NCBI RefSeq assembly: GCF_000275845.1
Contig: NW_006766883.1
Coordinates: forward strand, 1,511,163 to 1,575,162
From: Dichomitus squalens LYAD-421 SS1
Taxonomy: Eukaryota > Basidiomycota > Agaricomycetes > Polyporales > Polyporaceae
Reading direction: 5' to 3'
Length of the DNA: 64,000 bases
Shown: positions 37,332 through 46,936 of the stretch, one piece after another
Layout of the letters: every line of letters starts with the position of its first letter
Position numbering within the stretch: position 1 is the first letter of the stretch
Notes under the pieces: model-generated
What the model saw: the letters and a program-made list of their open reading frames with translations, nothing else
What the model was told of the DNA's origin: nothing
Database searches by the model: none
Translations under genes and position numbers: made by a program

Positions 37332-39135
37332 ATGGACGTCGCTGCCCTCCGCGCCGAGATCAAGGCTTGGGAACGCAGCTTCAGGGCCAACCACAGCAGA
37401 GATCCCTCCATACAGGAGATCAAGGACCAGCCAGCGATCGGTACGCCTCCCTTCATCTCCCTCCCATCCCGCCGCGTTCACCCGTAATGCAGCCGCAAAG
37501 TACAAGCTCTACAAGTCCCTCTCAAAGGCTGCCCCATCCGGCAACCTCTCTCACTCTGCCCGCTCTTCCACTCCCCCGCCCTCTCTACCACGTCAACCAC
37601 CTGCCTCATCCATCCTGACCAAGTCGCGAGCCGTCAAGGTCGATCCTCCCGTTTCGACTTCCAATCCATTCTCTCCTGTCAAGAACAGGAACAAGTACCC
37701 GAACCATGCTTCATCATCACAACGTGCATCTAATCAATCGCGTTCGAATCCCTTCGCTACCCCATCCAAACCGAAGAACAAACCACATGCTCCCCCTCGC
37801 TCGCCTTCTCCCGACCCCTTCCCACCCATTGAGCCCCTCCTTCTGGTACCGCGCCCACCGTCGTCCCCCGCAGCAGATTCTGCACTCACAAGAGCACGTA
37901 AACGTCTCCGAGGAGAACAGGTCTCACCCTCTCCAGTCAAGGAGAAGCGCGCACGTGTCTCCTCCCAGGCCACCCTCTCCTTCACGGGCCGTGCTGCTCT
38001 CCTTGATAGCCCAGACGCGTCAGACGGAGATGACTTCGCTGCGGATGTCAATGACTCGATTATTGCTGACACGCCCATGAAGCCTCGCACGGGCGGGAGG
38101 AACTTCAAGGTGCTCTTCGATGACGCGCTCACGAACGGCGAGAGACGTCCTATGAAAGTGCTCTCGTCTTCCCACAAGAAGAGCGCTTCCTCAGCGTCTG
38201 GTTCTGGTTCGAAGCGGGAGATATCACGAGCCCTCACTCCCTCCTCGGACGAGGAAGAGGACTGGAGTTTGAAGCCCCGGCTGAAGAGTCTCGAAGTGTC
38301 CGCCGCGATTCCGGCCAGGTCCGGACAATCTACACGGCGTATTGTCAACAAGAAGCGCGGTATACCCGGGGCATTTGTGCCGACGAAGGACGACTTACGT
38401 GCAGATATCGGACCGGCCAGCACGTCTCAATCGAAAGGTCCTCCCGGTATCTCCTCGAGCCTGTCGGGCGCCTCCAGCTCTTCTTCGCGAGCCGGCAACA
38501 AGCGTACATTCCCGAATGATCTTGACGATACCAACGACGACAATACCACCGGCTCGAACGCTCTCCTAAACTTGCCTCTCCTTCCGCCGTCACCGCCTCC
38601 CCCAGATGCATCGAAACCTTCGGGACCGATGTACGCCGAGAAGAGGAGGGGGAAGTCCGGTCCCCTCGGGCGGAAGAAGCCTAAGTTGCTTCACGGCGCC
38701 GACGGTGCCGACGACGAAGGCGCAGACAGCCTGGAGGACGACGAGATCCAAGTCCGGGAACTTGACCCGCTCGCGCAGTTACCTGCAGCCGGTCACGTAG
38801 ACGATACGGGATCCGATTGGGAGGCGCACTGGGGAGCACGACAGGGGTCTTGCGAGTCGGCGGCGCTCCTTGCGTCTTCTGTCGATCCTGGAAGGTTTGA
38901 AGTGACCCTGCCAGACGAATTGCAGCGAGTGCTGGCCATTTCGCCTGGCGGGCGTAAGAGGGAGACAGAAGAGGAGAAGGTCGTGCGAGGGCTTCTATAT
39001 GGGAGCAGGGAGACTCATTATGACGCCGCTAAAGGGGGAGAGATATGGGATGTCGGAGAGGAGTCTGAGCATGGCGAAGGCACCGAAGAGGACTGGGAGG
39101 GCGATCCTGTGCCCTGGGAAGCGGGGGAGTTGTAG
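37332..39135 (+). CDS. SLD2: DNA replication regulator Sld2 (Drc1)
   Basis: CDK-regulated initiation factor that, once phosphorylated, bridges to Dpb11/TopBP1 to start DNA replication. The N-terminal signature is clear: MDVAALRAEIKAWERSFRAN, then DPSIQEIKDQPAIAAKYKLY. The rest is disordered and rich in Ser-Pro and Thr-Pro sites (candidate CDK sites, for example PPPSLP, RSPSPDP, ADTPMKP, ALTPSSDEEED), with a conserved basic stretch RRGKSGPLGRKKPKLL near 38645. Two exons (intron 37441-37492) give 583 residues. The intron is needed to join PAI to AAKYKLYKSL. Divergent from the Pal1-like gene. The family is defined mostly by the N-terminal 50 residues, which are well conserved here. Confidence 0.9.
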
Positions 39136-39752
39136 GCTGTGTCACAGTATGTGTCCACTCATCTGTACGGAATACTCACTTTGATCTGCATGCTTGACTT
39201 GCGCTGCACAATCACCTTGCGACAGTGCTGTGGTCGTGCAGGTCGTGTGCGTCCAGTACAGAAGCTCCTCCCATGGCATAAACATGCTCCTCCCCGAGAC
39301 GTGTGGACGAGGCGTGTCGCGACTCACGTGAGGCGCGTGCTACCGTGTTATGGGCGGCTGCGCACTGTCCGCCCGTGTTCTGGCAGAGCTTATGTCCTCG
39401 TTGATCGTGCGTGCTTACGATTGCAGGTGTAGACCCCAGCGTTCTATCAATGTGCGACGAGCCACGACCACCATGCGCCGGCGAGTGGACAGCGTTTCAG
39501 CCAACAGTATATTTTTCCGCCCTCACGTCTCTCGGAACTTCCTAACTCACCGTCGCATTGTGCACCTCCGTGTGTCTGTCGAAGCACGACTCTGTCCAAT
39601 CCCGTACCCTCAGATCCTCCACGAAGCTTCATCTCCTTTCGCGTCAACTGCTATATCTATTCCAGATTGAACGTGCCAGTTCCTCCCCAAAGCCTTACGA
39701 TCCGCAGGCTACAAGTGCAATAAGTATCGACTCGATCCACAACTCGCCCGTC
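39136..39752. other. Intergenic, Sld2 3' side to F-box gene
   Basis: About 615 bp; 3' flank and promoter. An in-frame ATG at 39558 would add 65 residues to the F-box protein, but the extension is not protein-like. Confidence 0.4.
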
Positions 39753-42323
39753 ATGTCTACGGACCCGTCTCTCTCGCGTCGCTCCTCTCTCGCAGACTAT
39801 ATTTCGCAGATTCCGCGTCCGCGCCTCGGCAGCCTCCGCTCTCGCAAGTCCACGGTCTCACTGAAGTCCACCGCCTCCATCAAGGTCGACAACTACACCC
39901 CGTACGCCGTCCACCAGCAGAAGATGAAGCCCATCATTCTCCGTGACGCCGACGCTACACAGAAGCTCCTTGAGGCCATCCTGGAGACCCCTCAGGGGCG
40001 CCGTTCGGTCTCGCGCCTCGCGCGCACCTGCAAGGCCTTCAAGGAGCCGGCTCTGAACGTTCTCTGGCGTGACCTCGACAGCCTCACCCCGCTCCTCGGC
40101 CTGTTCCCGAGCACCATACTGAAACGTGCCCGCAGACCGGGCATGGGCCTGGTACGCCTTCTGTCTCTGTCGGCACCGCAAGCGCCGTTACTCACACAAC
40201 TGTTCACATCTGCTGCCCCTGCTTCCCTGCTCTCCCAATTTGCCGAGCAGACGAAGGCCCCCGAGGGCGACGACTGGGCCCGCGTGCTCGCCTACGGCCA
40301 GCGCGTGAAGAGCATCGCGTACGTCGAGATGTCGGGGAACATCGCCCCGTCGATCCTCCCCCTCCTCGAGGAGCACCGCCCGGCGACGTATCTGCTGCCC
40401 AACCTCGCGTCGCTCACGTGGAAGGTCGAGACTGCGGCGAACCTCGAGCGGTGCCGCATGTTCCTCGGGCCGTTCGTCGAGTCCGTCCAGCTCGAGGTGG
40501 GCTCGAAGAGCCCGCGCATCAACGACATCCTGGAGGAGATCGCGGGCCACAAGGGCCTCAAGTCCTTCTCGTTCACGCTCCACACGAACCTCCCCGACAA
40601 GTTCGTGGAGACGTTCCAGGACAACGCGAAGCTCGAGAAGCTCGCGCTCACCGCCCCCGGTGCGCTCGCGTCGAAGGTCGGCAAGTGGGCTGCAGGCCTC
40701 CCCCTGCTGAAGACGCTGGGGGTCGACCTCTCCGCCCGCTCGACCACTGCGGTCGAGGGCTTCTTCGACGACATCAGCCCCGGCTCTGGCTACTCGACGC
40801 CGAGCTCCGTGGGGGGCACCGACAGCGGCGTCTTCTCAGCAGACGAAGCGGACTTCTCCGAGGCACGCAAGGCAGCGGTGCGCCTCACGCGCGACGGGCC
40901 TCGCCGCGGCGCCTTCGCGAAATTGAGCAACCTCACGCTGACGGGCGAGGCCGCGAACCTGGCCATGTTCCTCAAGCACCTCACGAGCCCCCTGGCGCAG
41001 CTCGATTTGGTGATGGAGGACCCGCCCCAGCCCATCGACTGGCACGACCTGTGCGCGGCCGTGTGCGACCAGTTCGCGGACACGCTGCAGTCCCTGCGCG
41101 TCTCCGCGACGAGTGCGTCGCGGTTCGGGGAGCTCGTCCGCGCGACGTCGCGGGGCGGGGACGCGCCGATGCACCGCCTCCCGCTGACGTACTTCTCGAT
41201 GCTGCCGCGTCTGTGGCGGTTCGAGGTCGACCTGCCCGAGTCGGTGATCTTCGAGGAGCGGGACGTGGCCCACATTGCGCGCGTCTGCCCCAACATCGAG
41301 ATCCTCCGTCTGTCGCCCAACGCGCGGTTCCCGCCCACCGGCCCAGCCCCGTCTATCACCCTCGAGAGCATCGTGCCCCTCACGCGCGAATGCCGTCGTC
41401 TGCACACGCTCGCGCTCGTCGTGAACGCGGCAGAGCTGTCGAGCGACGAGGTGTACTCGACGCGCACCGTGTGCTCTCGTGCGCTGCTCCGTCTGCACGT
41501 CGGGCACTCGTGGATCAAGAACCCCCTGCAGACCGCGGTGCTGCTCAGCCACCTCACGCCCTACCTCGAGACGCTGAAGTACTTCGAGCCCAAGAGCCGT
41601 GCGGGCGCCGTCGAAGCGAACGCGAACGCGTGGCAGAGGGTCGCCGAGATCCTTCCGCACGTCCAGCACATCCGGCTGTCCGAGAGGAAGCTCCAGCCTC
41701 CCCCCGCGCCCTACGTCCCTCCGCCCAAGTCGGACAAGGCCGTCGATGCGACGCCGATCATGTTCGACGCGGGCGTGTCCGCCCGTCCCCAGGTCCAGGA
41801 GATGTCTATCCAGGCAGTCCCCCTGCTCGTTGACGCTGACGTCCAGGTCATGCCGGAGACGACTGAAGCCTCGATCGACGCCACGCCCGTCTACGTCGAG
41901 GCTGAGGTGATGGTCGTCCCCGAGTACAGTGAGGTCAGCATCGATGCTGTCCCGCCGACCGAAGAGAAGGGAACAGAGCCGTTCGAACCCGACACCGAGT
42001 CTGAAGCCTCGGACGACAGCACGCTGGAGAACAACGTCCCCCCGATCTCCATGTTCATGCCCAGCGCGGTCGTCCACGGTGCCGTCAACCTGACGTACAA
42101 CGTCGTCCGCTTCTACACCGCACCCATCCGATTTATGTTCTCATTTATGCCCACCTCTATGTCCCACATGCCCATCCTCTCAAAATTCGCCCAGCAGTCG
42201 CACGCGGCCTCCTCCGAGCACGCGCTCGACGAGAAGCAGGCCCTCGCCAAGGCGGAGCCCCAGGCGTCGACGTACACGAACGGCAATGCGGTTCTGGCGG
42301 AGATCACCCCTGTTTGTCAATAA
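39753..42323 (+). CDS. F-box-like / leucine-rich protein of basidiomycete type
   Basis: The N-terminus is Ser/Arg-rich, followed by a helix block SVSRLARTCKAFKEPALNVL and WRDLDSLTPLLGLFP that matches the F-box plus linker common in expanded basidiomycete F-box families. The middle (about residues 180-640) has repeating leucine-rich units (LEKLALTAPGA, FAKLSNLTLTGE, LQSLRVSATS, VCPNIEILRLS). The C-terminal 250 residues contain repeated acidic Asp-Ala-Thr-Pro segments (VDATPIMFDAGV, IDATPVYVEAEV, IDAVPPTEE). Read as one exon it is 856 residues. A 99-bp segment at 40152-40250 has intron-like borders and no stop, so a 823-residue spliced form is likely. Probable substrate receptor of an SCF ubiquitin ligase, an inference. 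Very high GC at third positions opens long false frames on the other strand. Confidence 0.65.
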   Translation: MSTDPSLSRRSSLADYISQIPRPRLGSLRSRKSTVSLKSTASIKVDNYTPYAVHQQKMKPIILRDADATQKLLEAILETPQGRRSVSRLARTCKAFKEPALNVLWRDLDSLTPLLGLFPSTILKRARRPGMGLVRLLSLSAPQAPLLTQLFTSAAPASLLSQFAEQTKAPEGDDWARVLAYGQRVKSIAYVEMSGNIAPSILPLLEEHRPATYLLPNLASLTWKVETAANLERCRMFLGPFVESVQLEVGSKSPRINDILEEIAGHKGLKSFSFTLHTNLPDKFVETFQDNAKLEKLALTAPGALASKVGKWAAGLPLLKTLGVDLSARSTTAVEGFFDDISPGSGYSTPSSVGGTDSGVFSADEADFSEARKAAVRLTRDGPRRGAFAKLSNLTLTGEAANLAMFLKHLTSPLAQLDLVMEDPPQPIDWHDLCAAVCDQFADTLQSLRVSATSASRFGELVRATSRGGDAPMHRLPLTYFSMLPRLWRFEVDLPESVIFEERDVAHIARVCPNIEILRLSPNARFPPTGPAPSITLESIVPLTRECRRLHTLALVVNAAELSSDEVYSTRTVCSRALLRLHVGHSWIKNPLQTAVLLSHLTPYLETLKYFEPKSRAGAVEANANAWQRVAEILPHVQHIRLSERKLQPPPAPYVPPPKSDKAVDATPIMFDAGVSARPQVQEMSIQAVPLLVDADVQVMPETTEASIDATPVYVEAEVMVVPEYSEVSIDAVPPTEEKGTEPFEPDTESEASDDSTLENNVPPISMFMPSAVVHGAVNLTYNVVRFYTAPIRFMFSFMPTSMSHMPILSKFAQQSHAASSEHALDEKQALAKAEPQASTYTNGNAVLAEITPVCQ

Positions 42324-42721
42324 TTCCTCGACTATGGTTTTATGCTCTATGCTTACATACGGACGACTCTGTGCTGGCACTAACGTAGGAATCTGCTGTG
42401 AATGACAATATCATTATTTCTTGTGCTCCCGAGACCGTAGCTGTAGTGAGCGAGAGTCGCCCCGAAGTCTCTCAGCAAGCCGAAGCTGCCGATGTCGACG
42501 TCGACGAACTTGAACCAACCGAAGACGTTCCGTACGAGCCTCTGCGATTCCACTTCGGCGCTTGCATGAAGACGCGCGAGCCATTTCACGTGACCGAATC
42601 CTGGAGGAACGCCGGATTTGGAAGGGAAGAGGGAGAGCGTCTGTACGCGACGCGTCAGTCTACTCTCAGAACCGCGACCAGTCCTTGGCTCTCATCCTCG
42701 TCCCCTTACCCGACATACATC
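42324..42721. other. Spacer with a coding-like acidic stretch, F-box gene to Rpn5
   Basis: About 400 bp. Frame 42392-42721 stays open and reads as acidic, protein-like sequence (ESAVNDNIIISCAPETVAVV, EAADVDVDELEPTEDVPYEP). It could be a 3' exon of the F-box gene joined through an intron starting at the gtttgt of 42314, or simply an open leader of Rpn5. No stop occurs before the Rpn5 ATG, so neither reading is settled. Confidence 0.3.
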
Positions 42722-44534
42722 ATGGCCGATCCCAAAAAGCAGGAGAAGGACTACACTAAGGAGGTCGATGAACTTCTTCCGGAAGTGCGGAGTCTGGCAC
42801 AGGTGCGGCCTGAACCGTGCTATGGTGTCCGTTGTGGCACAAGCTGAAATCCGCTTGCCTTTCAGTCCGGAAAGCTGCAGGAGGCTTTGGACAAGATTTA
42901 CATTTTGGAGAAGCAAACTCGCAATGTGGACACCTTACCCTCAGGACTCGCGAGCCTTGCTGACTAGGTGTTTTGTAGGCCTCAGACATGAACTCGACCA
43001 ATCGCCTCGTGAAGGAAGCATCCGAGCTCTGCTACAAGGCCGGGAACCTCGAAATATTGAATACCAACATTAGTACTTTGAGCAAGAAGCATGGGCAGCT
43101 TAAGGCGGCCATTCAAGCTCTGGTGGAGCAGGCTATTGGTTGGCTCGAGGACATCCGGAAATCCGCAGGTACGGAGAAGTGGCTGGAGCTCATCGAGACC
43201 TTGAGGACCGTCACGGAAGGGAAGGTGAGTATGTTCTGGTATTGCATACTTTAAGCCTGCTGACATTATTTGCCCAGATTTTCCTCGAAACACCCCGCGC
43301 GCGCATCACTCTCCTCCTTGCGCACCACCATGAGTCCCTCGCCAACGCCCCTTCCGCCACTCCTGCTTCCCGCAAAGACTCTCTTCAGCTTGCTTCTGAC
43401 CTGCTCAGCGATCTCCAAGTTGAGACGTACTCGTCGATGGATCGACGAGAGAAGACCGAATTCATATTGGAGCAAATGCGCCTCTTGATCGCGCTCGCTC
43501 GTCTCAAAGACGCCGAGATCGGTCAGGATGGCAAAGATGCCATTGGCGGTGGTGAATCCGAGTGGGTGAGGGTGCGCGTGGGTGGTCGGAAGGTGAACGA
43601 GGAGTTCCTCAAGAACAAGGAGAACGAGGTACGCACAATCCGCTTGTCGATTCTGGAGTCCTCACTGACGTATGGCCGCACGTTCAGGACCTCAAACTCA
43701 AGTACTACGATATGATGATCCAATATGCGCTACACCAGAGCGCGTACCTTGATGCTGCGAAGTACTACCACAAGGTCTGGGAGACCCCGGCAATCAAGGA
43801 GGAGGTTAACGGTCGTGGGCGTGAAGTAAGTGACACCTGCTGATATCGTTGAACATACTCACATCTTCTCTTTAGGCTCTCGAGCATATCGTCTACTATG
43901 TTGTCCTGGCGCCTCACGAGAACGAGCAGTCTGACATGCTCCACCGTCTGTTCCTAGATCCTGCGCTTCCAAAGCTTGAGCTGCACTAGTGAGTGACTGT
44001 CCTCTCATTCAGAACATCAAGCTGAAGCGCAGCTGCAGCGCGTTAGTCAAATGCTTCACAACACCTGAGCTCATGCGCTGGCCCGGTATTGAGCAAATAT
44101 ACGGCCCACACTTGAAGAAAACTAGTGTCTTCAGCTCGCCCAAGCTATGGGAAGACCTGCATACCAGGGTCATCGAGCACGTAAGTATACCCTGTCACCG
44201 TAGTAACTCATAGAGCTAACGACCTCTGCAGAACATCCGCATCGTGTCACAATACTACACCCGCATCACCCTTGCTCGCTTGACTTCTCTTCTTGACCTC
44301 ACGCAACAACAAACTGAAGAGATTTTATGCCGACTGGTTGTCTCCGGGACCGTTTGGGCACGGACCGACCGACCAGCAGGCATTGTCAACTTCCGCAAGA
44401 GTAGGAGTGCGGAGGATGTCATGAACGACTGGAGTTCGGACATGTCCAGGCTACTGGGGCTCGTTGAGAAGACTTGGATGGGCGTGAACGCCGCGCAGGC
44501 GGCCCAGTCAAGAGCAGTGAAGGCGACGTCATGA
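42722..44534 (+). CDS. RPN5: 26S proteasome regulatory subunit Rpn5
   Basis: PCI-domain scaffold subunit of the proteasome lid. The start MADPKKQEKDYTKEVDELLP is followed by helical repeats (GKLQEALDKIYILEKQTRN, RLVKEASELCYKAGN, WLELIETLRTVTEGKIFLE, LLIALARLKDAE) and the C-terminal PCI module (LKLKYYDMMIQYALHQSAYL, FTTPELMRWPGIEQIYGPHL, NIRIVSQYYTRITLARLTSL, DRPAGIVNF). Eight exons (introns 42803-42865, 42926-42978, 43225-43277, 43629-43687, 43825-43875, 43989-44038, 44182-44231) total 477 residues, close to the usual family size. All conserved blocks are present. Convergent with mS23, with only 146 bp between stop codons. Confidence 0.95.
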
Positions 44535-44680
44535 TGTACTGGACTTACTGTAGCTATACTGTGGACAATCCTTTCTTCGTTTCTTGAGGGCTTTTTGGCT
44601 GACGTTCGAAAAGCATGACACGCGCATTATTTCCGAGGTAATGTACGAAACAAACGAAAGCGTCGAGTACATCCTGCCGT

Positions 44681-45607
44681 CTATGCTGTTATGACTTTCA
44701 TGAAGTCGGCCTGTGCAGAGATCTTTTGTGTAGCCTGTTCTTGTGTTACCAGACCTTCTGGTTTGATCTGCGGGTCGACGAAAACCGGCGCGTATACTGG
44801 CCGGACACCCTCCTTCCACAGCCGCGTGTACTCCTGCCCCTTCGTCCAGTTGTCTGGCCTGCCCTCGCGTTCCACGACCGCCTTCCAACGTTTTCTTTCC
44901 GTCTCCGCCGTATGATCGTGCTCAGCAGCCTCCTGGAACGTCCGGAACGCCTTGTGTTCTTTCGCAAACGTAATCTCAACTTGCGAGGGACCGAACTCCA
45001 TTCCAAGATGCTCCGCCTCAGAGCGCGCAACTGCACGCGCGACCTCCAGCTCAGCACGCAGTGAACGGAACTGGGCGACCGCAGACGCGTATGCTGACGA
45101 CAGATCCATGTCGTGGTGCTCGTACAGATTTACCGCATAGCGGATAGCGCTGTCATACGTTCCTTGAGTCAGCATCATGGAGACAAAAGCGAAACGACGG
45201 GACAACTGTGACACGCACTCTTCTGGCGAGGGATTCCGGCCTCTCTGCCGCAACCTCCTCCACTGTGCCCCGCGGATAGGATGCTCCGTGTCTACCGTCG
45301 CGCCCTCCACGAGGGTGGTCTGCCGGAACGCCTCGAAGGGGTGGTCGCGGAAGAACTGCCGCCGGAGCTCGTCCTCCACGTACTTGATCGGGAGCGGCTT
45401 CGTCTTTTTGCTGTCCGCGGGGGCCGTGAGTGGGGCCCCGGACGGGGTGTCGAAACGCGTACGCGACGGGGGCGCGCGGGCGGGGAGGGGCAGAGGAGGG
45501 TTGTCGAGGACAGCGCGGAACCAGGCGGGCTCCTGCTGGATGTAGCCCTCGCGGAGCAGGCGGGACGCCTGCTTGTGGACTTGATTCGCAATGCGCTTGG
45601 TCGCCAT
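44681..45607 (-). CDS. Mitochondrial small ribosomal subunit protein mS23 (Rsm25)
   Basis: Single-exon gene of 308 residues. The N-terminal motif ANQVHKQASRLLREGYIQQE followed by PAWFRAVLDNPPLPLPAR is typical of fungal Rsm25/mS23, as is IKYVEDELRRQFFRDHPFEA. The C-terminal half is helical and charged and ends in PQIKPEGLVTQEQATQKISA. It works in the mitochondrial 37S ribosome. There is no classical presequence, but the basic N-terminus could serve for import. It is one of only two intron-less coding frames in the window and the only one without a plausible intron. Confidence 0.85.
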   Translation of the reverse strand: MATKRIANQVHKQASRLLREGYIQQEPAWFRAVLDNPPLPLPARAPPSRTRFDTPSGAPLTAPADSKKTKPLPIKYVEDELRRQFFRDHPFEAFRQTTLVEGATVDTEHPIRGAQWRRLRQRGRNPSPEECVSQLSRRFAFVSMMLTQGTYDSAIRYAVNLYEHHDMDLSSAYASAVAQFRSLRAELEVARAVARSEAEHLGMEFGPSQVEITFAKEHKAFRTFQEAAEHDHTAETERKRWKAVVEREGRPDNWTKGQEYTRLWKEGVRPVYAPVFVDPQIKPEGLVTQEQATQKISAQADFMKVITA

Positions 45608-46243
45608 AGATAACAGAGGAGGACGGCGTCACAGCGGAGCAAAGACCAGATGATGAACGGGAGAGCTGGGACGAGCCGTCAGAAAGTCGGCATCGGCGCT
45701 TCTCTTACCAAGTATGGAGCGTGAGAGTGACCGGAGCAAGCCGAGAAGCTCAGAGGGAGGTCTCGGTCCGTCGAGTCGCCTCTGCACCATCTGCTCTGAT
45801 TGTTTGTGAAGCTCCGTGTTGCATGTACCCTCCGCCTGCGTGCCGGGAAGCACGCCGTAGCTTCAGAACATGATATTGATTACGGGATTCGCAGCATCCG
45901 TATACGTATGCCAAGTGTTCTGTAGCCACGTTCGTGGGTAAGCTTCGACCGCACAGCCCAGGGAGCACGAGTCGCGTTTGCACGAAGAGTCTTCAAATGT
46001 GTGCCTTATGATACGTCGCGAAGGCACGGACGCCCCAGGTGATGGATTCTGAATAACAAACCGATAAGCCATCAAGGCCGCTTTAGGGATGCTCCCTTGT
46101 GTCTCTCGCGCCCCGGAACGACCACAGGGGCTCCATGGGGACGTCTGTTCTTATCTGATAAAGATAGTTTGGATATAAAAGGACGCGGGTACAGGCCTTG
46201 GATGCCAGAGCCTCTCACACTCAACGTTCACACCCTCTTCAAC
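45608..46243. other. Intergenic, divergent promoters of mS23 and metallothionein
   Basis: About 635 bp. Contains the metallothionein TATA box and upstream region. No metal-response motif was recognised with certainty. Confidence 0.4.
46174..46181 (+). promoter_or_regulatory. TATA box of metallothionein gene
   Basis: TATAAAAG, 63 bp before the start codon. It is the clearest core promoter motif in the window and fits a strongly inducible gene. Confidence 0.75.
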
Positions 46244-46513
46244 ATGGTGCGTCGTGCTTCCTCCGCTAGCTGTCTTCCTCCCGCTGACATGCGTCGCAGC
46301 CTTCCAACGTCCAGTGCGCCACCCAGACATCTAGCAGCGACTGCTCGTACCCTAATTGCGCCTGCAGCAGCGAGCCCCCTAAGAACCAAGCCAACTGTGG
46401 CTCGAACAGTTGCAGCTGCGGCTCCTCGTACGTTTTCCAAGGTCTCGTTGGTTCCTGATGTCTAACTTCGGCCATATAGCTGCGCTTGCAAGCCTGGAGA
46501 GTGCAAGTGCTGA
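46244..46513 (+). CDS. Cysteine-rich metallothionein
   Basis: Small metal-binding protein, probably for Cu(I), Zn or Cd sequestration in the cytosol. Three exons, 46244-46246 (ATG only), 46300-46427 and 46480-46513, give 54 residues with 11 Cys and no aromatic residue except one Tyr. Cys occur as C-x-C and C-x4-C pairs: SDCSYPNCAC, NCGSNSCSCGSSC, and CACKPGECKC at the C-terminus. The gene is too short for normal open-frame detection. Exon 1 is required because no other ATG lies upstream in frame and the donor is a good GTGCGT. A TATA box lies at 46174. Metal preference cannot be told from sequence. Fungal metallothioneins vary so much that assignment rests on composition and Cys spacing. Confidence 0.85.
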
Positions 46514-46936
46514 TTGCGACCGCGTCGTCCATACGCAGCCCGTGGATTCCGGCCTCTTGTAACACTGTACCAGATGTATTGAAAGAAGCGGCACAAATTT
46601 AGTGATTGTACTATCGTTACTTCAAGTCGTATCGCCGACCGTCGACCGAGGACTGTGTAGCAGCCGTGGAGCGCACCTTGTCGACTAAGTATAGATTGCT
46701 TCAATATGTCCCATGTCCTGTCGCCCCTTGTATCAGTAGCGGCGCAGAGCAGGTCACTCTTGTGATGGTACTACGGACTATACTCAGGGGGCGTGTTGAC
46801 GTCGCCTATGCTTCACCACACAAGGACTCGAGCGTCTTTGCCATGCCATACTTACCGCAGCTGCGTGCTTCCCCCGACTTCTTAGGCTTTTTTTCGCGTC
46901 GGTTTCCCCGTAGCGTAGTATCTCCCAGCCATCGCC
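46514..46936. other. Intergenic, metallothionein 3' side to acyltransferase-like gene
   Basis: About 420 bp, no gene recognised. Confidence 0.45.

Noticed and set aside
40418..41833. 471-codon plus-strand frame overlapping the F-box gene
   Set aside because: It is the +2 shadow of a GC-rich exon, very rich in Arg, Ala and Pro, with no domain; the F-box frame explains the region.
40836..42077. 413-codon minus-strand frame opposite the F-box gene
   Set aside because: Composition (Arg, Val, Asp, Gly) mirrors the sense codon bias; no splice structure or motif.
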